This document shows positions 7,501 to 15,361 of a stretch of DNA of 43,143 nucleotides, piece after piece; position 1 is the stretch's first letter, and every line of letters starts with the position of its first letter. The DNA comes from Synergistaceae bacterium (GTDB taxonomy: Bacteria > Synergistota > Synergistia > Synergistales > Aminobacteriaceae): assembly GCA_031280635.1 (NCBI GenBank), contig JAITGK010000075.1, positions 1 to 43,143 on the forward strand, in the 5' to 3' direction. The position numbers were made by a program, and so were the translations under genes. The notes beneath the pieces were generated by a model that made no database searches, was not told the DNA's origin, and was given only the letters and a program-made list of their open reading frames with translations.

Positions 7501-7788
7501 ATGCGATTGGCAAAGGCGATGAGCTGGGGCGCCGTAGTTCGGCCCAAACATCGACAGAGAGGGGCTCCCAGAGGCTGAGAGGCGCCCCGGTGCGCCGAAG
7601 AAGGCCTAAAACCCGAGGAGCTGGAGCGGAAACAAGTGGACGCCGAAAAAGTGTTTCGCTTGAAAGTACGTTCACGTCCTAGTCCACGTTACGGGCTTGA
7701 GCGGGGGAGGCGAAAGCTTCCTCAAGCAGGGTGGTACCGCGTGCGTCAAGCGCGTCCCTACACGGTAAGTGCGGGGGCGCGTTTTTTT
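7501..7788 (+). promoter_or_regulatory. T-box riboswitch (tRNA-sensing leader) of dapA-asd
   Basis: The invariant T-box sequence AGGGTGGTACCGCG is present at 7728-7741. Its antiterminator partner GCGTCCCT is at 7752-7759, and a terminator stem follows (CGCGTCCC 7751-7758 with GGGGCGCG 7774-7781) before seven T residues (7782-7788). Upstream lie GACAGAGAG (7553-7561), GGCTGAGAG and a GGGGCGCC/GGCGCCCC inverted pair (7526-7533 and 7581-7588), in keeping with a structured Stem I. In this class, uncharged tRNA pairs with the leader and prevents termination. I could not place the specifier codon with confidence; lysine or aspartate would suit the operon. Confidence 0.9.
7751..7788 (+). terminator. 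T-box intrinsic terminator
   Basis: The stem CGCGTCCC/GGGGCGCG (one G-U pair) with a 15-base loop is followed by TTTTTTT. The left arm overlaps the antiterminator partner, so the two structures are mutually exclusive. Confidence 0.85.
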
Positions 7789-7857
7789 ACATGCCCGAAA
7801 TGCGTGGGGCGTGAGTGCGATAGAACAAAAGCGGGACAAATTTAAGGAGGAGTTTTT

Positions 7858-8739
7858 ATGTTTAAGGGAACGGGAACAGCGCTGATCACTCCGTTCAGCG
7901 CGGACGGAATCGACTACCACAACTTGGGGAGGCTGATCGACTGGCAGATCGACCAGAAGGTGGAGTTTTTAGTGGTACTGGGCACCACTGGGGAAAGCCC
8001 CGCCGTCTTGGAGACCGAGCGGGCTGAGATCGTTCGCTTCTCCATGGAGCGGGCGAAAGGACGCGTGCCGGTGGTCATTGGGACGGGAGGAAACAACACG
8101 CCTCACGCGGCGCAAAGCAGCCGTCAGGCGCAGGAGCTGGGGGCGGACGGGGTATTGGTCGTTACGCCCTACTACAACAAGCCCTCCCAGGAGGGGCTTT
8201 TTCGGCACTTCAAGGCCGTAGCCGAAAGCGTCAGCGTTCCCGTGATCCTGTACAACGTGCCGGGGCGCACGGGGGTAAACCTGCTGCCCGACACCGTGGC
8301 GCGCCTGGCGGGGGTGCGCAACATCGTGGCCCTCAAAGAGGCGTCCGGCAATCAGGCTCAGGTGGATGAGACCATCCGCAAGCTCCGCCGCGTCCGGGCT
8401 GATTTTCTGATCCTCTCCGGCAACGACGACCAGGCGTTTCATCTGGTGAACGCGGGTGGGCACGGGGTTATTTCCGTGCTGTCCAACGTAGCGCCAAAGG
8501 AAACTTCTGACATGGTGCGCGCCGCGTTGGCCGGGCGCGTGGCTGAGGCTCGCGAGCTGCACCTGAAGCTCTTTCCCCTGATGAAAAACCTCTTCATGGA
8601 GACCAGTCCCATGCCGGTCAAGTACGCCGTCAGCAGGCTGGGCTACTGCGACAACCGCCTGCGCCTGCCCTTGGTGGCGGCGTCGGACAACTCTATGGCA
8701 CAGATCAACAGCGACATGAAAGAATGCCTGGGGGTCTAG
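7858..8739 (+). CDS. dapA: 4-hydroxy-tetrahydrodipicolinate synthase
   Basis: Condenses pyruvate with aspartate semialdehyde, the first committed step to lysine and diaminopimelate. It has 293 residues, the normal length. Seen directly are GTTGES (42-47), Tyr132 in LYNVPGRTGVNL, the carboxylate-binding Arg137, and the Schiff-base Lys160 in VALKEASGN. A strong AAGGAGG lies eight bases before the ATG. The gene follows a T-box leader and is followed two bases later by asd, so the two enzymes that make and use aspartate semialdehyde are co-expressed under tRNA control. The closest alternative, another aldolase of the DapA/NanA superfamily, is unlikely given the asd neighbour. Confidence 0.95.
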   Translation: MFKGTGTALITPFSADGIDYHNLGRLIDWQIDQKVEFLVVLGTTGESPAVLETERAEIVRFSMERAKGRVPVVIGTGGNNTPHAAQSSRQAQELGADGVLVVTPYYNKPSQEGLFRHFKAVAESVSVPVILYNVPGRTGVNLLPDTVARLAGVRNIVALKEASGNQAQVDETIRKLRRVRADFLILSGNDDQAFHLVNAGGHGVISVLSNVAPKETSDMVRAALAGRVAEARELHLKLFPLMKNLFMETSPMPVKYAVSRLGYCDNRLRLPLVAASDNSMAQINSDMKECLGV

Positions 8740-8741
8740 CC

Positions 8742-9764
8742 ATGCCGGGGCTTGACGTGGCGGTGTTCGGCGCGACCGGCGCGGTCGGCGTCGAGATGGT
8801 GAAAATTTTGGAGGAGCGAAAATTCCCCGTGAACAGCCTTCGCCTTCTGGCCTCCCGGGGAGGGCGTTCCATGGAGTGGCGCGGGCGTCCCACGCCGGTG
8901 GAGGCGGTGGGACCGTCGAGCTTTGAGGGTATTCACACGGCTCTTTTCGCCGTGGAAGGCGACGTGAGCAGGGAGTGGGCCCCCGTGGCGGCGCGCGGCG
9001 GGGCCGTCGTCATCGACAACTCCAGCGCCTTCCGCATGGACCCGGAGGTTCCCCTGGTCGTGCCGGAGGTGAACCCGGAGGACATCGCCCATCACAAGGG
9101 AATCATCGCGAACCCCAACTGTTCCACAATCATCGCGCTGGTGGCCTTGGCGCCTTTGCACCGGGCGGCGGGGCTCAAGCGTCTTGTGGCATCCACTTAC
9201 CAGGCCGTGAGCGGCGCGGGTAAGGCGGGGCTGGAGGAGTTGGAGCGACAGGTGCAGGCCCACGCGCGGGGAACAACGGCTGTGGCTTCGGTGTTTCCCT
9301 ACCCCATCGCCTTCAACCTGATCCCCCACATTGACGCCTTCGACGAGGACGCGAATACGAAAGAAGAACTGAAGATGCGCGACGAGTCGCGGAAAATTCT
9401 GCGCGCCCCTGACCTGCGAGTGAGTTGCACCTGCGTGCGCGCGCCGGTGCTGCGCAGTCACTCCGAGGCGCTGACGATAGAGACGGAGCGCCCTCTCTCC
9501 CCAGACGAAGCGCGGAAGATACTGATGAACGCGCCGGGCGTCAAGCTGCTGGACAACCCCGCCGAACGCTCGTACCCCATGCCGCTCTATGCCTCCGGCC
9601 AGGATCTGATCCACGTGGGACGCGTTCGCCGCGACGACAGCGTGGAGGAAGGGCGGAACGGCCTGGTGCTGTGGGTATCCGGCGATCAGCTCCGCAAGGG
9701 CGCGGCCACGAACGCCGTGCAAATCATGGAAAAAGTTTCAGAAACGCTACGGGAAACAGCGTAA
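8742..9764 (+). CDS. asd: Aspartate-semialdehyde dehydrogenase
   Basis: Reduces aspartyl phosphate to aspartate semialdehyde with NADPH, feeding dapA and the threonine/methionine branch. It has 340 residues. The N-terminal Rossmann motif is VAVFGATGAVGVEM, the catalytic cysteine is Cys127 in NPNCST, and the acid-base histidine is His240 in VLRSHSEAL. The start at 8742 lies two bases after the dapA stop with a G-rich ribosome site; the in-frame ATG at 8724 would overlap dapA and adds residues with no family counterpart. A strong terminator follows 18 bases after the stop. Confidence 0.95.
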   Translation: MPGLDVAVFGATGAVGVEMVKILEERKFPVNSLRLLASRGGRSMEWRGRPTPVEAVGPSSFEGIHTALFAVEGDVSREWAPVAARGGAVVIDNSSAFRMDPEVPLVVPEVNPEDIAHHKGIIANPNCSTIIALVALAPLHRAAGLKRLVASTYQAVSGAGKAGLEELERQVQAHARGTTAVASVFPYPIAFNLIPHIDAFDEDANTKEELKMRDESRKILRAPDLRVSCTCVRAPVLRSHSEALTIETERPLSPDEARKILMNAPGVKLLDNPAERSYPMPLYASGQDLIHVGRVRRDDSVEEGRNGLVLWVSGDQLRKGAATNAVQIMEKVSETLRETA

Positions 9765-9782
9765 ACAATCCCATTTGAAGGG

Positions 9783-9834
9783 CCAGGGAAAGATGGAGAC
9801 GTGAACGCCGTGTCTCCATCTTTCCCTGGTTTTT
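9783..9834 (+). terminator. Strong intrinsic terminator after asd
   Basis: A perfect 18-bp stem, CCAGGGAAAGATGGAGAC (9783-9800) with its exact reverse complement (9812-9829), has an 11-base loop and is followed by TTTTT. Confidence 0.97.
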
Positions 9835-9962
9835 GACGTTTGGGCTTACCTCTTGTCACAAACCCTAAAATTTTTATGGCGCAAAGTGTGAAAAAGCGTC
9901 TTGTTTGTGATAACCTTGTTTCGTTCAGACAAAAATGAGCGGGATTTGGGAAAACGGCAAGA

Positions 9963-9978
9963 AACGCTTTAAAGCGTT
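9963..9978. promoter_or_regulatory. 16-bp perfect palindrome, possible operator
   Basis: AACGCTTTAAAGCGTT is fully self-complementary and lies in the 300-bp gap between asd and the next gene, about 40 bases before a TTGACA box. Nearby, TTGTCACAAAC (9853-9863) and GTTTGTGATAA (9903-9913) form a looser inverted pair. Binding by a repressor is inferred only. Confidence 0.4.
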
Positions 9979-10018
9979 GTTCGAGGATTTTCGTAGATCT
10001 GACAATGAAAAATGAAAT

Positions 10019-10048
10019 TTGACAATAATAAATCATCGCGGCTTTTAT
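10019..10048 (+). promoter_or_regulatory. Candidate promoter before the unrecognised gene at 10063
   Basis: TTGACA at 10019-10024 is a perfect -35 box. The best -10 candidate, TTTTAT (10043-10048), is 18 bases downstream and weak. No other good promoter is visible in the gap. Confidence 0.4.
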
Positions 10049-10062
10049 TCTGATGTTTTGAA

Positions 10063-10995
10063 ATGGGGGGAAGCGGTTTGATTTTTGAGTTGATGTCCAA
10101 CGGGTCTATAGCCACTCTGCCGCGCACGGCGCGCCCCGAGGGCATACCGGAGATTTCCGGGCCGGGGGTCGTGCTCCTCCTGCCGTACAACCGCTATCTC
10201 TTGGGCCACAGCTTCATGCGCAACTACGAGCGGTGGATCTGGGGAAAGCCAGGAAGCGAACCTCAGGAGGTCTTTCTGTACGAAAATGGGCCCCAGTCCC
10301 TCGCCCTCGACGAATCCACGCGGGTCACCCTGTCGGTGGAAGTGGTGTCGCGGGTGCGTTCAACCCTGTTTTCTCAGATGCTACCCCCCGGTGAGCACCT
10401 GCCGACGGTGTTGATCTTACGAGGCGTGCTGAAAGACCACCCAGTTTTTAGGGAAGACGGCCTGATCCAGAACGAGCCGCTTTTCCTGCGGCACATTGAA
10501 AAGGATGGAACCCTGAACATGACCTACTGGGCGGTGCGCTTCGCCCTGTTCCGCGGGGAGTTCGAGGCGGTCGCTAGGGTTAAAACCTGGCTGAGGACAG
10601 CGGGGGATCTTTTTGACGCCCATGGCCAGGCGCCCAAGGTTTGGTTTTCCCTGACGCCCCTGCCCGGCGGCAAGGAGCTGGCCGAGATGGAGGCTCTTTC
10701 CTTCTCCGTGGACGACCTGCAACGCATGGTGTCCCAAAGCGCCCTGCCCGTGGTGCTGTTCAGCAAAGCGGGCTATCTGGTGCTTTCGGACTTCGGGAGT
10801 TCCGGTGGAGCCCTGTTCCGCGTGTGGGTGTTCCTGCCCTCGCAGCTTTGGAACGAGCTTCGGGAGCGCCGGAAGCTCTCTATCCGCGACCTGGTGGTCT
10901 CCGTGTGGGGGTACAGCGACGCCCTGGACGCCCTGGCCGAGCGCGCCCACTACGCCCATTCCTGTACGCCCGCGCCCGTCGTCGCCGCGAGGTGA
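10063..10995 (+). CDS. Unrecognised protein paired with a PEP/pyruvate-binding protein
   Basis: About 310 residues, soluble by appearance, with no signal peptide and no family I can name. Visible segments include GPGVVLLLPYNRYLLGHSFM near the N-terminus, a central RHIEKDGTLNMTYWAVRFAL and a hydrophobic ALPVVLFSKAGYLVLSDFGS. The stop is at 10993-10995, four bases before the ATG of the PEP/pyruvate-binding gene, so the two form an operon and probably act together. The start is uncertain: ATG 10063, a TTG at 10078 with GGGGGA six bases upstream, or ATG 10093 are all possible. Coding is supported by GC-rich third positions and by the tight junction. Confidence 0.75.
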   Translation: MGGSGLIFELMSNGSIATLPRTARPEGIPEISGPGVVLLLPYNRYLLGHSFMRNYERWIWGKPGSEPQEVFLYENGPQSLALDESTRVTLSVEVVSRVRSTLFSQMLPPGEHLPTVLILRGVLKDHPVFREDGLIQNEPLFLRHIEKDGTLNMTYWAVRFALFRGEFEAVARVKTWLRTAGDLFDAHGQAPKVWFSLTPLPGGKELAEMEALSFSVDDLQRMVSQSALPVVLFSKAGYLVLSDFGSSGGALFRVWVFLPSQLWNELRERRKLSIRDLVVSVWGYSDALDALAERAHYAHSCTPAPVVAAR

Positions 10996-10999
10996 GACC

Positions 11000-12709
11000 A
11001 TGGAGCGGTTCCTGAGCTACGAGGCCGAGGCCTATTACCGAGAACGGGGCTGGCTCCTAGGGGCTGGGAAGTGCGGCGGAAAAGCCAAGGGGTTGGCCTA
11101 CGCCCACGCGATTCTACTTGAATCTGGCCTCAGGGAAAAAGTAGACCTTCCCTTGTTGAGTCACGTGGTCTCCACCGAGGTCTTTGAGGATTTCCTCCAC
11201 GCCAACGATCTGGAGGACCTCTATAACGCGGAAGACTGGGACGAGGCCCGCGCGCGCCTCATGGTCGCCCCCTTTTCCGAGGCTCTGAAGGCCGACCTGG
11301 AGCGTATCTTGCTCAATTTCGAGACAATCGGAAACCCTCCTTTGGTCATCCGATCCAGCTCCCTGATGGAGGACTCTGTGGACTTCGCCTTCGCGGGAAA
11401 ATACGACTCCTTCTTTTCCGCCAACATCCGCGGCATGGAGTGGCGTATGGCGAAGCTGGAGGAGTGTCTCCGCGCGGTGTGGGTCTCCACATTTAACCCC
11501 TCCGCCCGGAAATACAGAACCAAGCACGGCAAGGCGCACCGCGACGAGTCCATGGCGGTCATCGTGGAGTCCATGGTGGGCAAGGATCGGCACAACATCT
11601 ACTACCCCAAGTTGGCGGGGACGCTTTTTTCGCGCATCTTCCGCCGCCCTTCCCCGCGCATTCGGAAAGAGGACGGCATGATGTGCATCTGTTTCGGCAT
11701 CGGGACGCGGGCGGTGGACAGGGGGGCGGCCCGTAGCTTCTACCTGACCAACCCCTCCCTGCGTCCGTCGGGAAACTCCCCTGAACGAATCGCGGGGTCA
11801 AGTCAGGAGTACTTCGACTACATCGACCGAAACGAGGGGGAAATCCGTACTGGGTTCATCCGGGATTGGCTTCCCGCCTTCGCCCAGAGCCACAAAGACC
11901 TGGACCAGTACATCGAGTTTTACGATGAGGAGAGCGACATGCTTCTCTCCTACAGCACCTACTCCGCCATGACGGCCACGCGCCCGCTGGTGACGTTCCC
12001 CGACTTCCACAAGCGGCAGACGTACCTTTTCACCCTGGTGCGCGAGTTGCTTGCCCTGATGGAAAGCCGCCTGGGTATGCCTGTGGACATGGAGTTCACC
12101 TACGACACCACCAGCCGGGACTTCCGCCTGGTGCAACTCCGCCCGTTGGCCCACTTCCACGAGATGTCTCGCGTGGAACTTCCCAACGTGCCCCCGGCTA
12201 GGGTGATCTTCCGAGGAGATCGCATGGTCAGCAACGGGCGGCTCGAAGATGTCCCCTACCTGATTTACGTGGAACCCATGAAGTACTTGAGCGAGTGGGA
12301 CCCAGTCGGCGCGGCCCGCGCGGTGGGCGCGTTGAACGAGCGCCTCAAAGGGACGAACTACATCCTAGCCGGGCCAGGGCGCTGGGGAAGCCGTAATCCG
12401 GCCATCGGCGTTCCCATCCAATATGGCGACATCTACAACTGCGGGTGCCTGGTGGAACTCAGCGCGCCGCAGTTCAACTTCAACCCTGAACTCTCCTATG
12501 GGTCGCACTTCTTTCTGGACATGGACTCCGACAACATCCTTTACCTACCCGTGTTCGCGGGGCAGAGCGGCAACGTCTACGCCTCGAGCTGGCTGGACCG
12601 CGCGGACTACGAGCTGGGCCAGCATCCAGCCGTCCGCGTCTACAAGGGAAACTTCTTCGTTTATCTGGATGGTGAAAGCGAGCAAGGGTTAATTTGCGGG
12701 GGAGAGTAG
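11000..12709 (+). CDS. PEP/pyruvate-binding (PPDK_N) domain protein without phosphohistidine domain
   Basis: A 569-residue protein with the ATP-grasp-like nucleotide-binding domain of PEP synthase and pyruvate phosphate dikinase. The signatures are GKCGGKAKGLAYAHAILLES near the N-terminus, VIRSSSLMEDSVDF then AFAGKYDSFFS in the middle, and PVDMEFTYDTTSRDFRLVQL-RPL closing the domain. It lacks the swivelling phosphohistidine domain and the PEP-binding TIM barrel, so it cannot be a complete PEP synthase. The C-terminal part has GPGRWGSRNPAIGVPIQYGD and GSHFFLDMDSDNILY, a module seen with such proteins. The start at ATG 11000 is four bases after the preceding stop. The substrate is unknown; the upstream gene is the likely partner. 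Confidence 0.88.
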   Translation: MERFLSYEAEAYYRERGWLLGAGKCGGKAKGLAYAHAILLESGLREKVDLPLLSHVVSTEVFEDFLHANDLEDLYNAEDWDEARARLMVAPFSEALKADLERILLNFETIGNPPLVIRSSSLMEDSVDFAFAGKYDSFFSANIRGMEWRMAKLEECLRAVWVSTFNPSARKYRTKHGKAHRDESMAVIVESMVGKDRHNIYYPKLAGTLFSRIFRRPSPRIRKEDGMMCICFGIGTRAVDRGAARSFYLTNPSLRPSGNSPERIAGSSQEYFDYIDRNEGEIRTGFIRDWLPAFAQSHKDLDQYIEFYDEESDMLLSYSTYSAMTATRPLVTFPDFHKRQTYLFTLVRELLALMESRLGMPVDMEFTYDTTSRDFRLVQLRPLAHFHEMSRVELPNVPPARVIFRGDRMVSNGRLEDVPYLIYVEPMKYLSEWDPVGAARAVGALNERLKGTNYILAGPGRWGSRNPAIGVPIQYGDIYNCGCLVELSAPQFNFNPELSYGSHFFLDMDSDNILYLPVFAGQSGNVYASSWLDRADYELGQHPAVRVYKGNFFVYLDGESEQGLICGGE

Positions 12710-12743
12710 TTTCCGCCTTGCCAACAAATCTGGTTGTGGCGGC

Positions 12744-13919
12744 ATGAACACTGGAACATGGGTGGCGCCGGACGATACGTTAACGCTCTGGACGTTTTTA
12801 GCGGGGTGGGCGGCCGTCAGCGTTTGGCTCGAACAGAAATACAAGTGGGCTTCAACCTTGACAGGGTGTATGATCGCCCTATTGGGAGCTATGCTCTTCT
12901 CCAACTTTGGCGTAGTCCCCCCCAAGGCTTCCGTCTATGAGGTCGTTTGGGACTACGCCGTCCCGTTTTCTATCCCTCTGCTTCTTTTCGACGCCGACCT
13001 TCGGCGCATCTGGAAGGAGGGCGGTAGGTTGTTTACGGCTTTTCATGTCGCGGTCGTCGGTACCGTCTTGGGAACTTTTCTCGCCACGTTCCTTTTGTGG
13101 CGGCATATTCCTGAAGCGCGCGGGATCGCGGCCATGTTCTGCGGCACTTACATTGGCGGCAGCATCAACCTCGCGGCGATGAGGGAAGTGTTCAAGGTTT
13201 CCTCCGAATTGGCGGCTGCCAGCGTTGTGGCGGACAATTTCTTGATGGCGCTGTATTTCCTCGTCCTCATGTTCATCCCGACGACGCTCTTCCGCGCGAG
13301 TCCCAAGGCGTGGAAAACCTCAAGCAGTCGAGTCACTCTTTGGGAGCGCAAGGAAATATCTCTTCCAGATATAGCGGGCAGCGTGGCCGCCGCGCTTTTT
13401 ATCGTGACTGTCAGCGCGAAACTAGCTGAATATTTGTTTCAATCTCCCCTTCCCCAGCCTATCCGGATTTTTCTAGGACAAAAGTACCTCATGATCACGA
13501 CTGTGACGCTCTTTGCGGCGACCCTTTTCCCGAAGTTTTTCAGCGGTCTTAGGGGAGCTCGCGAGATTGGAACGTTTTTCGTCTATGTTTTCTTTGTCGT
13601 CATCGGCGCTCCGGCGTCATTTTCCGTGATCTGGCGGGAGAGTCCCCTGCTCTTTGCCTACGCCGCGATCATCATCTTCGTCAACATGTTGATGACTCTA
13701 GGACTGGGGAGTTTGTTCCGACTTGCCCCGGAGGAACTCCTCATCGCCTGCAACGCGACCGTCGGAGGGCCCACGACGGCGGCGGCCATGGCCATCGCCA
13801 AGGGGTGGGGCGACTTAGCCGCGCCAGCTATGCTGGTGGGTGTCTGGGGCTACGTCATTGGCAACTACGCGGCCGTCGCGACGGCAAACTACCTGGGAGC
13901 GCTCCTAGACTTTCCTTGA
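12744..13919 (+). CDS. DUF819-family multipass membrane protein (YjcL-like)
   Basis: 391 residues with roughly ten hydrophobic segments. The segments YAVPFSIPLLLFDADLRRIW, CGTYIGGSINLAAMREVF, VVADNFLMALYFLVLMFIP and the closing CNATVGGPTTAAAMA-AKGW are characteristic of DUF819 membrane proteins, whose architecture resembles sodium-coupled carriers. No transported substrate is established. It lies 34 bases after the PEP/pyruvate-binding gene and 54 bases before the LarA-like gene, all on the plus strand. The ribosome site at the chosen ATG is weak (GTGGCGG). It may belong to the catabolic cluster formed by the next four genes. Confidence 0.85.
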   Translation: MNTGTWVAPDDTLTLWTFLAGWAAVSVWLEQKYKWASTLTGCMIALLGAMLFSNFGVVPPKASVYEVVWDYAVPFSIPLLLFDADLRRIWKEGGRLFTAFHVAVVGTVLGTFLATFLLWRHIPEARGIAAMFCGTYIGGSINLAAMREVFKVSSELAAASVVADNFLMALYFLVLMFIPTTLFRASPKAWKTSSSRVTLWERKEISLPDIAGSVAAALFIVTVSAKLAEYLFQSPLPQPIRIFLGQKYLMITTVTLFAATLFPKFFSGLRGAREIGTFFVYVFFVVIGAPASFSVIWRESPLLFAYAAIIIFVNMLMTLGLGSLFRLAPEELLIACNATVGGPTTAAAMAIAKGWGDLAAPAMLVGVWGYVIGNYAAVATANYLGALLDFP

Positions 13920-13973
13920 GGGCCCTGACCCGCTGGGAGCCGGAAGATTGAAAAAAGAACAGGATGTGACATT

Positions 13974-15230
13974 TTGCGCGGCGCCGATGTGCTTTTGACT
14001 CGACTGAAAGTGGCCTTTAAGAACGCGCCCGTGCCCAACATTCCGGGCATGGTCAAGGAGGAGATGGAGCTTTTCCGCGCCGACGTGAGAGACGGGATGA
14101 GCGTGGCCGTCACCGTCGGCAGCCGGGGTATTTTCAACATCGCGGGGATTGTCAAAGCTGTTGTGGAAGCTCTTGCCTCCTACGGAGCGAAACCGTTCAT
14201 CATCCCGGCAATGGGCAGTCATGGCGGCGCCACGGCGGAGGGACAGAAGGCCGTGCTGGCCGAGTACGGCGTCACTGAAGAAGCGATGGGGGTTCCTGTC
14301 CTTTCTTCCATGGACGTGGTGAAGCTGGGAACCCTGCCTGGTGATGAGGGGCTTCCTTTGTACATGGACAAGCTCGCCGCCGGGGCGGACGCGGTTTTTG
14401 TGGTGAACCGCGTGAAAGCGCACACGGATTTTCATGGCGACAACGAGAGCGGCATAGCGAAGATGCTTTCCATTGGCTTGGGCAAGCACGCTCAGGCCCT
14501 GGTCGCCCATGGCTATCTCTCCGACGGGCTTCGGAGCTTTGTCCCGCGGATGGCGGACACTATCCAGTCTATGGGTAAGGTACTTGGGGCGCTGGCCATT
14601 GTGGAGGACGGCTACGACCAGACGTCGATCCTTCGAGCCGTGAAGCCGCGGGATATTGTGCGCGTGGACGCGGAACTCCTGAAAATCTCCAAGGCCATGA
14701 CGCCCGCTCTTCCCTTCCAGAGCGCCCATGTGCTTTTAGTGGACTGGCTGGGGAAGAACATCAGCGGCACGGGCATGGACCCGAACATCATTGGGCGCGC
14801 AGGCATTCGAGGCGAGCCGGACTCGCCCCCACACACGGAGGTGATCTGTCTGTTTGACCTGACCCCGGAGAGCCATGGAAACGCCCTGGGCGTCGGTCTG
14901 GCCGACCTCGTTCCCCGTCGCCTGACGGATAAGGTGGACTGGAAGGTCACCTACGAAAACGTCCGCACAAGCCGCTTTCTATGCCGCGGGGCCACGCCCG
15001 TGACGCTTCCCACCGACAGGGAGGTGGTGGATATGGGGCTCTTTGCCTGCGGACACGTGGGGAAGGAGACCTTGCGCTTGGCGCGGATACGGAACACGTT
15101 GCGCGTCGATGAAATTTACGTGACCGACGCCCTCCTGAACGAGGCGAAGGCCACCGGACGCGTGGAGGTTATGGAAAGCGGCGTCCCTTTGGTGTTCAGT
15201 GAAGATGGGACACTTCAGAAGCTGCCGTAG
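13974..15230 (+). CDS. LarA-like (lactate racemase N-domain, DUF2088) protein
   Basis: 418 residues of the nickel-pincer lactate racemase-like superfamily. Typical segments are IVKAVVEALASYGAKPFIIP, AMGSHGGATAEGQ, VNRVKAHTDFHGDNESGIAK and MLSIGLGKHAQA. Members isomerise or otherwise process 2-hydroxyacids, and many remain uncharacterised. No larB, larC or larE cofactor genes are in the window, so the cofactor, if any, must come from elsewhere. The frame opens at TTG 13974 with AGGAT about ten bases upstream; a GTG at 13989 is an alternative. It sits between a DUF819 carrier and a TRAP transporter, so the TRAP substrate could be its hydroxyacid substrate; this is inference. Confidence 0.85.
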   Translation: MRGADVLLTRLKVAFKNAPVPNIPGMVKEEMELFRADVRDGMSVAVTVGSRGIFNIAGIVKAVVEALASYGAKPFIIPAMGSHGGATAEGQKAVLAEYGVTEEAMGVPVLSSMDVVKLGTLPGDEGLPLYMDKLAAGADAVFVVNRVKAHTDFHGDNESGIAKMLSIGLGKHAQALVAHGYLSDGLRSFVPRMADTIQSMGKVLGALAIVEDGYDQTSILRAVKPRDIVRVDAELLKISKAMTPALPFQSAHVLLVDWLGKNISGTGMDPNIIGRAGIRGEPDSPPHTEVICLFDLTPESHGNALGVGLADLVPRRLTDKVDWKVTYENVRTSRFLCRGATPVTLPTDREVVDMGLFACGHVGKETLRLARIRNTLRVDEIYVTDALLNEAKATGRVEVMESGVPLVFSEDGTLQKLP

Positions 15231-15249
15231 GAGATACACACATCTTTTT

Positions 15250-15336
15250 AGAGTCGTTGGCTCTTTTACGCGCAAAGTTTTTGCCGTTTATATCGGTTTT
15301 TTGGTCTCTTCTTTCCGCGTATGATTATGATTACGC
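15250..15336 (-). repeat. Dispersed repeat family A, copy 4
   Basis: Reverse orientation, 20 bases after the LarA-like stop and 25 bases before the TRAP binding-protein start. On the minus strand the first hairpin region reads GCGTAATCATAATCATACGC, with an extra AATCAT unit, and the end hairpin reads AGAGCC-AAC-GACTCT. The TRAP operon leader must either run through or start within it. Confidence 0.85.
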
Positions 15337-15361
15337 GAATCGCCATAAGGAGGTTGTTGTG

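Noticed and set aside
7636-7845. A short plus-strand frame in front of dapA
   Set aside because: It lies within the T-box leader and crosses the terminator; the RNA structure explains the sequence.
8736-9722. A 328-codon minus-strand frame opposite asd
   Set aside because: asd has its catalytic cysteine and histidine motifs on the plus strand; the opposite frame is a shadow.
10805-10999. An upstream extension of the PEP/pyruvate-binding protein
   Set aside because: It would overlap the preceding gene by nearly 200 bases; the ATG at 11000 four bases after that gene's stop fits better.
15257-15361. A longer start for the TRAP binding protein
   Set aside because: The extension reads through a family A repeat, lies before the AAGGAGG site and would bury the signal peptide.
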